The notes under the pieces are model-generated. The model worked only from the letters and a program-made list of their open reading frames with translations, had not been told where the DNA came from and ran no database searches. Both the position numbers and the translations under genes were made by a program. Source: Notospermus geniculatus (Eukaryota; Nemertea; Pilidiophora; Heteronemertea; Lineidae). Taken from it: a stretch of 64,000 nt of DNA. Position 1 is the first letter of the stretch, and each line of letters opens with the position of its first letter. Shown in pieces: positions 20,157 through 30,019 of the stretch. The stretch is from positions 66,933 to 130,932 of the forward strand of contig NMRB01000165.1 of NCBI GenBank assembly GCA_002633025.1. The letters are read 5' to 3'.

Positions 20157-23100
20157 GTACGTGGTGTCAGTGTTCTATCAAGTCTCATGTGTAGCCTGTG
20201 GTGATACGTACGTGGTGTCAGTGTTCTCTCAAGTCTCATGTGTAGCCTGTGGTGACCTATTTTGTGTGGTTTTGTCAGGAAGAGCAGCTGCTGATTTTGT
20301 AATTCGACTTGTCTTGAGGTTTTGTCCAGTTCTGTTTGTCCTAATCAATGAATTTAACCTCAGCTCAAACAAATTAATCGCCACTTGTGTTCTACCAAAG
20401 AACATGAAATAATAATGGGTTTCCAAGGTGAAAAACATAGCTTCCTACCAGACTTGACCCTCGCATTAGGCATCAATCGCCAGCACTCAGGGGCAGCACG
20501 CCTTAACCACTATGCCAAATCCCCATCTTCAAAAAAGATGGTTAAATGACCTATGTTAAACAAGGCATCCCTCAGTACCCTGCAAGTAGTCCAAGCAAGT
20601 CCAATGTGTTCTACCAAAGATATATAATCTTTCATTTCAGGTCTGTGGCCAATGTTATCACACTGAAGTCTCGTTATCAGAATATGTACATTCCTAGTGA
20701 TTTCTTCAATGCCTCCTTCTCATGGACCGAGGCTTTCCCTCTGCATAGGTCAATCAGTCTGAGTAACACATGCACCTTCCATGTCATGCATAAAGAGGTG
20801 ACACCCTTGGAGAAGAATGATGCCATTCTTGAGCCAAATGATGCCGATCATCTTTATAGTGCTAAGGTATGTTTGAATTTGTATTGAGGCTCATGTACTT
20901 CGAAAAATGCGATGAATGAAATTGACTCAAGGTGACTGTAGTTTGTTGAGCTGGTGGAAAGCAGGGAGAAATGTGGTTTTTACAAAAGCATTAATTCAGC
21001 ATTGGCCAGTCTGCATATTTCAATCAGTCTGAATTTAGGTTTATTTTAAACATACCCCGGTACCTATTTGGATCCTTCCAGGTAATGTTGCTAATGTTGC
21101 CAAATCTCCAAGAGATGTTCCACAAGTCCTGTGCCCTAGCAGAAGATACCACTGAAGCCCGTGAAGCATTCCAACATCCAACTCGCCTGATCCAATTCTT
21201 GATTGGTCTGAAGGGCAAGGGGGAGCCGATGGCCATTGGAGGTCCCTGGTCGCCAATGCTGGATGGGGCCAATCCCAAGGATGATCCCAGAGTATTGATC
21301 AACACTGCCATTAGGACGACTAAAGCCTTGACTGGAGTGGACCTTAGCCACTGTACACAATGGTAGGTACAAGTATTGCAACTATCGTAACGGGGGACAT
21401 AGATTTGTTGAGGCCAAGTTGAGACTTCGATCATAACTGGCTGTTGACTGGAGTCTTTTGAACTCGGTTTGAGGCAAAGTATCCGAAGTATATAGCTTGA
21501 TGCATGTGTATGTGTGTGTATTTTGAAAGTTCAACTCTGCTTGCTCTAGTTGAGAAGTGAATTTCTAGTACGTCTTTAATTGTATCTCTTGCTTCAGGAT
21601 TCATGACATTGGTATCAATGATCGGTATCAATGACTCACAAAGAACTCAGAAATTGTATGCTTGGAATCATACTCATGAAAATTCTTGTTTCTCCTCCCT
21701 TCATTACAAAATTTCATTTGTTCTGTTCATGCACTCCTCAAGTATTGTCCATAATGCAAGGAAAAGACTACTAAAGACGACTTTGAAATTTTCAGGTTCT
21801 GGCCATAAAATGCCCTGTCCCCTTAAATATTCCTAGGCAACATTTCTTGAGTTAGATAGAAAATTACAAACCATTCAAACATTCTGTTGAGTCGGGAAGG
21901 GGGGATACTATCCGTTGGCATTCATTTAGGTCATTCTGTGAATGAAACATACTTTTCTATTATCGCCATTTGGTTTTGTGTGGGCCCCATAAAAAGCAGA
22001 AATGCTTTTCTTGAAAAAGTTTACTTTGGCTCCTTTCGTGTTACTTGTCCTTCGTCGAAAAGATCTTTGATGCTTTTGCTTTTCCCAAAGTATGTATATA
22101 ATGTTAACAAACTATTGCTGAACTGTAACTTTCTTGCCAAACAGGAAGTAATTCCATGGTTTCCTAACCCTTTCCAACAGGTACCGATTTGCAGAGATCC
22201 GATACCACAGACCTGAGGAGATGCACAAAGGGCGCCTGGTGCCTGCCCGAGTAGAAACTGTCGTGCTTTTCTTACCCGACGTGTGGAGCTGTATCCCATC
22301 CCGACTAGACTGGGAAGGTCTGCAGGCAGCATACAAAAAGCAGCTACAGGTTAAAATGGAGGACACCAAGGAGGATTCAACACAGGCACTCATCCTTACT
22401 TACAACTATCCCAGTCTCTTAAAAGTGTTGATTTCTTTGTTTTTCAAATAGCGTTGCACTATTTAGGAAAGGGCCTTTGGCCAACAGCGCCAGCTCACTA
22501 ATATCAGACCAGCAATGGAGATCTGGTGCTCTGTTCCGGCTCGAATGCAACACGACTCTTTACACTGTAATAAGGGTTTTTTCGTTTTCAGCAGACTGCC
22601 AAGGTATGTTTAAATGCAAAGTGAAAAAAGTCGGAGCCATCAATCCCCCACTGACTCTAGCAAAAACTTTCTATCCAGATTTATCAAAATGGAATGAAAA
22701 ACCTGGGCTTTGGGTGGCTCAAAAATAGACCAACGAAATGGATAAAAAAGCTACTGACAGATTCTGCTCTTCTGGTTGCACACAACTCCTTTGGATCTTT
22801 TTTTTCTTCAATCATATCATATTGCCTACTAGACTTTAGGTTGTTTGCATTTTCATCGCATAGTATGCTTTGGTAGATTCAAGTTATAAGGCAATATGAA
22901 CAAAAACTAGTAAATGCTTTTTCTTCGTTTTGGCTGTAAGAATGCACTGGAGGGCCCTATACAACACTGAAGTAAAAGCATTTACGAAACTTGATTCATA
23001 CGACCTATTGTCTTGGCCTCGGTGTGTATCTGGCTGACTGCTGTTACTTGACACTGAAGATGGGATTTTTTTTTTCTTCTGTGGTAATGATTAGCTGACT

Positions 23101-26100
23101 TGTCTAGTTTGTTCAAGAATCCAATATTTTTTTTCAATATTTCATTTTTTGCTTCACTACGTGAAGTTTTTCTGACTTTAATTAATTACCGGTAAGAGGG
23201 TAGCATCTGTCAGTGGTCTAGTAAGGCCCAGACGAGGTGACTGAGATATGTTTAAGGGATTCCTTTATTTTCTGTCTGGAATTGGAAAGAATAATCTGAC
23301 TGAATAGGCATAACTTAATCCCAGTTGATTGCCCGTCTGACCAAGGCACTGCGGTCGGAGCAGGAAAAAGAAGAGGAAGAAGCCGAGAAGAAGGAAGAGG
23401 TATGTGTGATGGAATATACTGGTTTATGCCATCATTAATGGGACATCAGTTATCACCAGTGGGTAGGTTTGTGTATGTACAACTTTCTTTCTCCTTATTA
23501 GGAACGTGATGAGGAAAAGGAGGCGGAAAACAAGAAAGAAAATGAAGAGAGGGAAATTGAACGTCAGAAAAGAGAGGTAGTGTGAATGTTCTTGTGTTGA
23601 CAGTTCTGTTATCATGCAGTTCCTGACACTATGTACAAGTTCTTTGGACCAGCAAACATATTCTCATTCTTGTATTTGTCTAATCCAGAAGTAGTGCCCT
23701 CCGAGTTCCACTTCTTTGTGGCTGCAAAGGTGTCCTCATTATTCATCGTTTACTTTCTTCAGGAGGAGGAGAAGAAACGACGTGAAGAAAGGGAAAAAGT
23801 GGTTCGTGAACGACGTTATGTACTACCAGACAATCCAGCGATAATCATTCATCCATCAACTGTTGCCAAAAGTGGCAAGTTTGACTGCACAGTTATGTCT
23901 CTCAGTGTACTTTTAGATTACAGACCAGAGGACAACAAGGAACATTCATTTGAGGTTAGTGACGGAAAGTGTGCTCTGGTTCTTGACATGTTCATGTGGG
24001 TTGGTGCCAGTGGTACATGTATTTCTTCAAGAAATTTCAAAGATATGCTTCCTATTATTGGAGTTAGAGAAGTAAAATGTGGACTCTATCTCTTTGGCTA
24101 ACAGTTAAATGCCATTTCTGTGAAAGTCGTCATGTCCACTTTCCATCTTCAGGTGTCCTTGTTCGCAGAACTTTTCAATGAGATGTTGATGCGAGATTTT
24201 GGCTTCCATATCTACAAGCATCTAGTGGGGCTGCCTGAACCTGTCAAAGATGAAGAGAAGGAGAAAGAGAAAGAACGCTCATCAAGCAAAGACAAGGTCA
24301 GTCTGAATCATGATTGTGAAAGTTTCAGTTATTTTATGTGATTTCAGCAATATAGAAACTGACATCTTGTTCGGGTACTTCATCATCCACTTTGGCCCTA
24401 ATCTGCCTCTGCCAGGTAGGCTTTCCTGTGTTGATGTCAGGAGCTCTTCAGTCTACCTCTATCATCTGACGTTTGTGGCGTGGGATTTGCCCCATGGCCG
24501 TGTGATCCATAAGATTGGTACACGCCCAATATTTCCAAGTGTTTAACCTCACAGCTGGCAAGAGGAGGAGTCGTTGCCCAAATGTGACCCCCTCTGGCGA
24601 AAAGAGTCGCATGTCGCTCAGAAGGTGAGCCTAAACGAACCGAGATGACACCGGGAGAGAATGGAAGAAATAGATTCTTTCAGATTTCATAATAGGCAGA
24701 CAATACTGAAACTGACAAACATTTGGTCTCAACCTGCCAAGGTAAGAGTGACATGGATCAGGTTTTGCCAGAGCGGGTCACAGATGTACTCCCTGAGGAA
24801 TGAACTTTGCCCATTTTAGGAATAAATGGAACCATTTATGCCACCAGTTCTTCATTTCCTTCCAGGAACCAGGGTCAAAACGTAGGAAGACTGATGATGA
24901 ATATGACAAGGAGAGATCAGTGGAAAAAGACGTGAAGACAGATAAGAGAGCTGATGATGATGATAGAGAGGAGGAGATGGAACACGATGGACAAAGAGAG
25001 GTAAGGGAAAGATACCCTATGAGTACCCGGTATCTGTTTGTGGGATTGGGGTGGTATCAGAAAGGAAATGGGTGACATAGTGCACTGATAGGCATACTGC
25101 TGTCGGAATGGCTGCAGCTACAAAAGGTGCAGAATGATTCACTACAAACTGTCCTTGTCAAATGACTGTCATAATTCAAGTCAATGTGGTGCTGTAAATA
25201 TCTCATGGTGTAAGGGATAGGGCTCCTCCAGATGATGAATTTGAACTTGCCGAGACACTAGAATTGGGATTGTAATTTTGCATTTTCTTTCTCCAGGATG
25301 ATGACGATGATGATAAGAAGAGGAAAGACAGAGATAGAGACAGGGATAGAGGTATTTGCTTCACATTTTGCCACTATGTGTGTCTGCTTTTCGTTGAATC
25401 TCTATCCTTCGTGCGTTAGGAATCAGCCTGCAAGGTTGTGAGGATCGATGGAACTCGGACTTGTTGGTGTGGATTCACTTCACAAGAAATGACTGTTCAG
25501 ATATGTCCACTGTTTGATGGGTTCATGCTGTATCTCTTTGCAACATTTTCATTATTCAACTGACAATTTGCAGATCGTAAGAAAGATAAGTCTAAGGAAA
25601 AGGACAAGGAAAAAGAGAAGGAGAAGAAGAAAGACAAGGCAAAATGCATCACGGTCGATCCAGCCCTTCTCCTAGCATTTGTATATTTTGACCAAACACA
25701 TTGCGGCTACGTCCTTGACAAAGATGTTGAGGAGATAGTTCATACCTTAGGATTACAGTTGTCTCGATCTCAGGTGAGCCATGGTTACCTAACACGAGAT
25801 GTGACACCCATTGAATTCTATTGGATTGTGTGAATTTCTCATTTTACACTTCATGACTCTGTGATGCGGTGAATTTCAGGGTGGTTTACGAGTCAGAATA
25901 TTGACCTCCGTGTTGGTGTGAATGTCACGGTTACATTATTTTTCATTCAGGTGCGCAAACTTGTCCAGAAAGTCATAACACGTGATACCCTGAACTACCG
26001 CAAACTGACAGACAAGCCCATTAAAGAAGGCGAAGAAAAACCAGAAGAAAAAGTAGAAATTAAAGTGGAGGAGACAGAGAAACCAGATGACTTTGTTTTG

Positions 26101-27044
26101 GCTAGAGGTGGGTTATTGGCATGTGTAGATTTCCTAAGCCAGAGCTCTCACGGATGAATTGTGATGTCCTCCTCTTGGCTGCTTGTGTCATGTTACAGAT
26201 GTGCCCCAGTGTCATACTGTTGGGAATTCAGATATGTGTAGGTGATGGCTCCCCAGAAAAACTGCCGCAACACATGTTACCGATGCTAGAATTTGTGTCT
26301 AGCTAAGTTATGATAAATGGCTTCAACTTGGCTCCCCAGAAAAACTGCCGAACGCATGTTACCGATGCTGGAATATGTGTCTAGCTAAGTTGTGATACAT
26401 GGCTTCAACTTTTTTTCACAGGAAACAGAGTGCTCTTTGACACTCCAACAGTAAAGGAAGAAGTGACTGAAGATGGAACTGTTAAAAAAGAGGAAACAGA
26501 AGCACCTGTTCTTGAGCAGAAGCCAACATTCAGCCATAGTGGTCTAGTGAACTACATGGGAGCCATGGTTGACATCAGTAGTGTCATGCAAAGGCTTGAT
26601 AAAAGTGAGAAGACGAAAGCAAAGTTGGAGACTAGGATAAAGGATCTGCAGGAAGAGTTAGGTGAGCATTTGTTATTTGGGCTTGGCCAATCCACCTCTG
26701 ATTATCCTAGTATTTTCTCTGTCATTTTCAGAAAGCAACAAATTGCATTGTTTTTTTTCTCATCCTTTTCAGATGAAATGAAGTCAAGTTTCAACTCCAG
26801 TGAACAGAACAGTCAGAAAGTAGCAAGTGAGCTGCAGGATCTCAAAACAAAACTCAGAGAACAGCGCAAGTTGAGCGAAGCTGCAACAAGTAGTAATAAG
26901 AAATTCATGGAAGTAATGTCGCAGTCGAAAGAGGTTCTTCACAAGATTGTTAGTGATGTTGAGGATGCTCTCAGCACTGCTGTCGATGATGAACCTTCTC
27001 CTGTCAAGACAGAGGTGAAGGAAAATGGAGATGGATCGACGTAA
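19898..27044 (+). CDS. CCAR1: CCAR1, cell division cycle and apoptosis regulator 1 (gene span, 5' incomplete)
   Basis: CCAR1 is a nuclear coactivator and pre-mRNA-linked scaffold that bridges Mediator, nuclear receptors and p53, as known from vertebrates. About 14 GT-AG exons give roughly 820 residues in the family order. First comes an Arg/Ser-rich stretch leading to VPRYMVQIPKISLD. Then comes the DBC1/inactive-Nudix region (FHVMHKEV, DADHLYSAK, HKSCALAED, MAIGGPWSP, CTQWYRFAEIRYHRPEE, LPDVWSCIPS). The second half of a SAP motif (LIARLTKAL) and an acidic coiled linker follow. Next are RRYVLPDNPAIIIHP and GKFDC..MSLSVLLDYR, an EF-hand-like segment (FVYFDQTHCGYVLDKDVEEI), GNRVLFDTPTVK and a C-terminal coiled coil. 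Absent from the window are the N-terminal S1-like part (cut at the N, 19897) and the first half of SAP. CCAR2 is excluded by the SAP remnant and RS-rich region. Confidence 0.95.
20418..20530 (-). repeat. tRNA-derived SINE (Ser/Leu-like) in CCAR1 intron
   Basis: Reverse copy of the unit at 37646-37768. The minus strand carries GGGGATTTGGCATAGTGGTT (A box) and a CTCGCATAAGG-type middle; the B box is diverged. Lies in the intron after exon a. Confidence 0.7.
20641..20866 (+). CDS. CCAR1: CCAR1 exon b
   Basis: Acceptor TTTCATTTCAG, donor GTATGT. Joins in phase to give DTSVANVITLKSRYQNMYIP then SDFFNASFSWTEAFPLHRSI, FHVMHKEVTPLEKNDAILEP and DADHLYSAK. Start of the DBC1/inactive-Nudix-like region. 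Confidence 0.95.
21082..21362 (+). CDS. CCAR1: CCAR1 exon c
   Basis: Acceptor GATCCTTCCAG, donor GTAGGT. Encodes VMLLMLPNLQEMFHKSCALA then GFxHPxRL-type LIQFLIGLKGKGEPMAIGGP, ending in the CTQW codons shared with exon d. Core of the inactive-Nudix domain. Confidence 0.95.
22181..22349 (+). CDS. CCAR1: CCAR1 exon d (3' boundary uncertain)
   Basis: Acceptor TTTCCAACAG. Encodes YRFAEIRYHRPEEMHKGRLV, VETVVLFLPDVWSCIPSRLD and a YKKQLQ tail. The frame stays open to a TAG near 22451. GTTAAA at 22350 is a weak donor, but it leaves phase 0, as exon e needs. Reading on adds VKMEDTKEDSTQ, which also suits an acidic linker, so the true end may be later. Confidence 0.85.
22592..22603 (+). CDS. Possible 12-nt microexon (QTAK) in CCAR1
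   Basis: CAGACTGCCAAG sits between a strong acceptor (TTTTTTCGTTTTCAG) and a strong donor (GTATGT) and would keep frame 0. No homologous residues are identifiable, so this rests on the splice sites alone. Confidence 0.2.
23325..23399 (+). CDS. CCAR1: CCAR1 exon e (second half of SAP)
   Basis: Acceptor TTAATCCCAG, donor GTATGT. 75 nt: LIARLTKALRSEQEKEEEEA then EKKEE. LIARLTK is the end of the SAP helix-turn-helix; the expected preceding part (LRKELxxRxLSSKGLKSQ type) is not found upstream in this window. Confidence 0.9.
23504..23576 (+). CDS. CCAR1: CCAR1 exon f (acidic/basic coiled linker)
   Basis: Acceptor CTCCTTATTAG, donor GTAGTG. Encodes a Glu/Lys-rich helix (ERDEEKEAENKKENEEREIE RQKRE in two parts) equivalent to the charged linker of vertebrate CCAR1. 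Confidence 0.8.
23763..23954 (+). CDS. CCAR1: CCAR1 exon g
   Basis: Acceptor TTTACTTTCTTCAG, donor GTTAGT, 64 codons. RRYVLPDNPAIIIHPSTVAK then SGKFDCTVMSLSVLLDYRPE and DNKEHSFE, one of the best conserved blocks of the family. Confidence 0.95.
24153..24296 (+). CDS. CCAR1: CCAR1 exon h
   Basis: Acceptor TTCCATCTTCAG, donor GTCAGT, 48 codons. VSLFAELFNEMLMRDFGFHI and YKHLVGLPE continue the conserved block, followed by a Lys/Glu-rich tail. Confidence 0.95.
24866..25000 (+). CDS. CCAR1: CCAR1 exon i (charged linker)
   Basis: Acceptor CATTTCCTTCCAG, donor GTAAGG, 45 codons. SKRRKTDDEYDKERS gives a bipartite basic stretch, as in vertebrate KPKRRKS, then acidic DDDDREEEMEHDGQRE. Confidence 0.9.
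25297..25351 (+). CDS. CCAR1: CCAR1 exon j (charged linker)
   Basis: Acceptor TTTCTTTCTCCAG, donor GTATTT, 55 nt (phase 0 to 1). DDDDDDKKRKDRDRDRDR. Phase fits exon k, giving Asp at the junction. Confidence 0.85.
25574..25773 (+). CDS. CCAR1: CCAR1 exon k (EF-hand-like)
   Basis: Acceptor TGACAATTTGCAG, donor GTGAGC. After a Lys-rich run it encodes ITVDPALLLAFVYFDQTHCG then YVLDKDVEEIVHTLGLQLSR SQ, the EF-hand-like segment; several Ca-ligand positions are not acidic, as in other CCAR proteins. Confidence 0.95.
25951..26107 (+). CDS. CCAR1: CCAR1 exon l
   Basis: Acceptor TTTTTCATTCAG, donor GTGGGT. VRKLVQKVITRDTLNYRKLT D completes the EF-hand-like region; an acidic linker with EEKPEEKVEIKVEETEKP follows. 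Confidence 0.95.
26246..26411. repeat. Tandem duplication in CCAR1 intron, about 85 bp x 2
   Basis: GGCTCCCCAGAAAAACTGCC, CATGTTACCGATGCT and TGTGTCTAGCTAAGTT occur twice in tandem (about 26246-26330 and 26331-26411) with a few differences, directly before the acceptor of exon m. Confidence 0.85.
26422..26661 (+). CDS. CCAR1: CCAR1 exon m
   Basis: Acceptor CTTTTTTTCACAG, donor GTGAGC. GNRVLFDTPTVKEEVTEDG, then LVNYMGAMVDISSVMQRLDK and a heptad-rich helix (SEKTKAKLETRIKDLQEEL): start of the C-terminal coiled coil. Confidence 0.95.
26773..27044 (+). CDS. CCAR1: CCAR1 terminal exon
   Basis: Acceptor TCATCCTTTTCAG. DEMKSSFNSSEQNSQKVASE LQDLKTKLREQRKL continues the coiled coil; the end is DDEPSPVKTEVKENGDGST, then TAA at 27042-27044. 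The VKTE..KENG tail parallels the vertebrate C terminus. Confidence 0.95.
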
Positions 27045-27936
27045 CTTGTGTGCTTTGAGATTTTACATGTTTTAAACAGTCATCATCTGAACTTCACAAT
27101 TTTCACGAGGATATGGGCCAACATTGGATGGAAAGTTGCCTTCAAGGGAGTTGCGTGTATTGGGAAAGAAATGCTTTTAAAATCATGAGTGGTGCATTTG
27201 ATAATAGCGCATTTTCAAAGGAATGGATTCCAGTAAATCAAGTCAGATTCCAATATTAATGGAAAAAGACAACAATGATCAATTTGCAGTGGTAGACTGT
27301 GGGATGAACTGTAAATACGACTGAAGTCAATTGAATGAATTTGTTCAGAATCCTATTAGGTTGTGTTAGGCAACTGGAAATGTATTTTTGTATGGTAGTG
27401 AGTTGATTTTGCGATGACATCTTGGTGTCAAGATGAAGAAGAGGCTGCTTGTGCACAGATTGATCTAATCTGTATCCAACTGGAAACCTCTGAACTATTG
27501 TTTTCTGTCATTTTTCATCATATATAGCTTCACTGTGAAAAGTCCAATTCAAATTCATGTGTGACATTCACAAATACTCTGAAAAATTCTAACTGGTGTG
27601 TTCACTTGACCTGTGTGGTGTAGTGCTTAAAGGTAGTGTAAAATGAAACAAGAAACATGTATTGTGTCAATGATCGCAATAATAATGGGAATAATGGCAT
27701 TCTCTTCCCAGCTTTCCACAGGGTGATATTGACCGATTGGTGTGCATATCAGTTTTACAGTATGAACATACCGGTACATGTACACATCCAATGCATCACT
27801 GTGAGTGTGAGACCTGGTGTTGACACGAATTGCGAAGTAGCTCAATGTCTGTAAATAATTCTGTCGTAGAAGCTTGTATATTGTGGTCACCGAATTTTGT
27901 TATTGTCAGTTTCGGCTCACTGATTTGCAGCTCGTA
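27045..27936 (+). other. CCAR1 3' UTR and following region
   Basis: No further coding signal follows the stop. I see no canonical AATAAA before the element at 27937; the first AATAAA is inside it at about 28008. The 3' end of the transcript therefore cannot be placed. Confidence 0.4.
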
Positions 27937-28355
27937 AGGCCACACTTTTTTATTTCTTTGGTTTACGGATTTTTTCAGAAGGAACTGAATTTCAGAGGAG
28001 GGCAAACAATAAAAATAAAAAGGCCCAAAACTAAGGTTTGGCCAGAAAAAATGTTTGTTAGCTACCCGGAAGTAAACAAACATTGTGTACTCTTGCATGT
28101 CATGATGTCCTGGCAGTGTACAGTTGAGTGCATTTGCATTCAAAATCTGTTTTTTTGCGATTTCCATTGAAAAACGAATCAAGTCTACGATACAGGTGAT
28201 ACAGTTAATTCTTTTATTTTCTCCGACGATGTTTTTGACGTTCTGAGCGAAGTCGGAGGGGAATAAATATTGAAATTGGTCCAAAAGTCTTTTTTCCATT
28301 TTGGCAAAAATCAACGTCGGCAGATCCGTAAACCAAAGAAAAAAAAGTGTGACCT
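27937..28355. mobile_element. Inverted-repeat element, about 420 bp
   Basis: AGGCCACACTTTTTTATTTC and TTTGGTTTACGGAT at left are mirrored by ATCCGTAAACCAAAG and the inverse of AGGTCACACTTTTTTTTCTT at right. The 172-codon minus-strand ORF across it starts near the right arm and shows no known domain. Confidence 0.7.
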
Positions 28356-28956
28356 AATGAACAGTGTCAGGACACCCTTGATGCTGTTTTGCCCTTCTGT
28401 TGTAAGGTTTGAGAGGATGTATTGTAGCGGTAATTAACCAGCTGAGATTTTCATCGCGTATAAACGTCATTGGACCACCTGCCCTCAGGTTTATTGCAAA
28501 ATACATGTATGACTAACCAATTTCTAACCTGAAATGCATTTAGTTTGCATTGGCAAGGTGTTTTTTTATGCATTTAGAATTGCCTCTTGTTCAGAATTGG
28601 ACATATCCACATCTTTCTAGTCCTATGAAATGAAGATATCTCACTGCTTTGTTTCATTTTTAATCCATTAGCTATATATTTTGTGCCACTGCCTGCTGCC
28701 TTTCACCAATAACTTTCTTGATTGTGTTATTAATGAGCACGTGCACTTTCTTCATAATTTGTTTCGAATTGGTTGGCAAAATCAACCTATTTCTCTCTCT
28801 GACAATGAATTACGCTCAGATCTGAATTTTGCTCTGCATTTTTCAGTCTAAATGAATTGCATCCTCTAATGCCTGACGTTCAAAATATCAACTCACTTTA
28901 AATGTACCTCTTCATTCTCATGAGAATGCTTTCTGGTCAGTTGATTTCTAATAATA

Positions 28957-29099
28957 GGGAGGTTTCGAAATCAAACGATAAACGTCAACGACAACTTTAT
29001 TTTTGTACCGAAAATGCAATGCAAAACCTGGTTAATGTGTAGTATGAAAAATAACGTTGTCGTAAAGTTTTGGTTTATCGTTTGATTTCGAAACCTCCC
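28957..29099. mobile_element. MITE with GGGAGGTTTCGAAATC ends, 143 bp
   Basis: GGGAGGTTTCGAAATCAAAC and its exact inverse at the right end, with an inner AACGACAAC / GTTGTCG pair. No clear target duplication. Confidence 0.8.
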
Positions 29100-29678
29100 C
29101 AATGACTGTGCATGTACAGCATGTAAATATTGTACCAATATCTTCATTTTGACTGCTCCGTTATGTCATATTTGGAAGTATTCCAATGAGATCTCACCTA
29201 ATATGAACAAGAAGTGATAAGAAAGATCTTCAGTGTTATTATCATTATCATATAATTCACGGATCTAATAATACATAACTGTACATGTAGTTGCTATCAT
29301 GTGGCATTGAAATTTTCAATGTCAGAAGTCCATTTTTGAAAACGTATATTTCATGTCTGTGTATTCTGTTTCTCCTTTCATGAAATACAAAAATATTGTA
29401 GAAGGAAAAACTTGTGTATTCATTGTTCTTGCATATGTTTAGCAGGTCCCCTTCCGTTGGCCACTTTGGTAATGGTAATGGTTTAGTTACACTTTTGTAT
29501 CTTACTCAGGTCAATTATCATGTTGGCCCTCGACACTGATGTTCAGTCCCTTCAAAATCCATCACTCTAGGGGGCCGTATGCAGCCACACTTTCATTAAA
29601 GTCGGACGTTTCTCAATACTTTAAGCAAAGAGAAAGTCTAACTTGTGACTCTGTTCCTTGCATTGATGCAGATCATTG

Positions 29679-29796
29679 GCTGATATTCATAAAAGCCAGC
29701 AAATGCTTTTATTTCAGGTTTTGCAGTACATTTAATACGTTGGATCTCGCTGTGAATCTTAAGTAAAAGCATTTGCTAACTTTTATGAATACCAGC
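29679..29796. mobile_element. MITE family G(C/T)TGATATT, copy 1
   Basis: Ends GCTGATATTCATAAAAG and the inverse of GCTGGTATTCATAAAAG; CATTG flanks both sides (29674-29678, 29797-29801). Inner AGCAAATGCTTTTA and its inverse. Second copy at 55482-55600. Confidence 0.8.
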
Positions 29797-29854
29797 CATT
29801 GATGATTTCTGAGACGGCCCCTCGGAGCTCTCCTAATTTAGAAGGCTGGAAAAT

Positions 29855-29975
29855 CCATGTTGACGTCACATGTAGCAATCACTTCCGGTATGGCCAATCT
29901 GGCAGAAGGTGGGAATTTGCTGTGAATAAATCTCGGATTTACCTATGATTGAGTAAAAAGATATTTGTTTTCATA
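29855..29975 (+). promoter_or_regulatory. Putative promoter with CRE and ETS sites
   Basis: TGACGTCA (29861-29868, a full cAMP-response/ATF site) and ACTTCCGG (29881-29888, ETS type) lie about 90-115 bp before the ATG of the MGNC gene. There is no TATA box. This pairing is typical of housekeeping promoters; the assignment is inference. Confidence 0.4.
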
Positions 29976-30019
29976 ATGGGGAATTGTTTAAGAAGATGCT
30001 TTGGGAGGTTTGACAAACG
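29976..30019 (+). CDS. First exon of an unrecognised lipid-anchored-type protein (MGNC...)
   Basis: ATG GGG AAT TGT opens MGNCLRRCFGRFDK plus two bases of an Arg codon, then donor GTATGT at 30020. Gly2 with Cys4 and Cys8 and flanking basic residues is a classic N-myristoylation plus palmitoylation pattern, so the protein is expected at the inner face of a membrane. The upstream ATA before ATG gives a modest Kozak context. The exon is only 44 nt and is supported mainly by its strong donor, its membrane-anchor motif and phase agreement with the exon at 37888. I do not recognise the family. Confidence 0.55.

Noticed and set aside
22890-22990. Third copy of the G(C/T)TGATATT MITE
   Set aside because: Only the inner GTAAATGCTTTT / AAAAGCATTTAC pair is shared; the ends do not match the family.
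27796-28314. 172-codon minus-strand ORF
   Set aside because: Lies mostly within the inverted-repeat element 27937-28355 and runs into CCAR1 3' flank; no recognisable domain.
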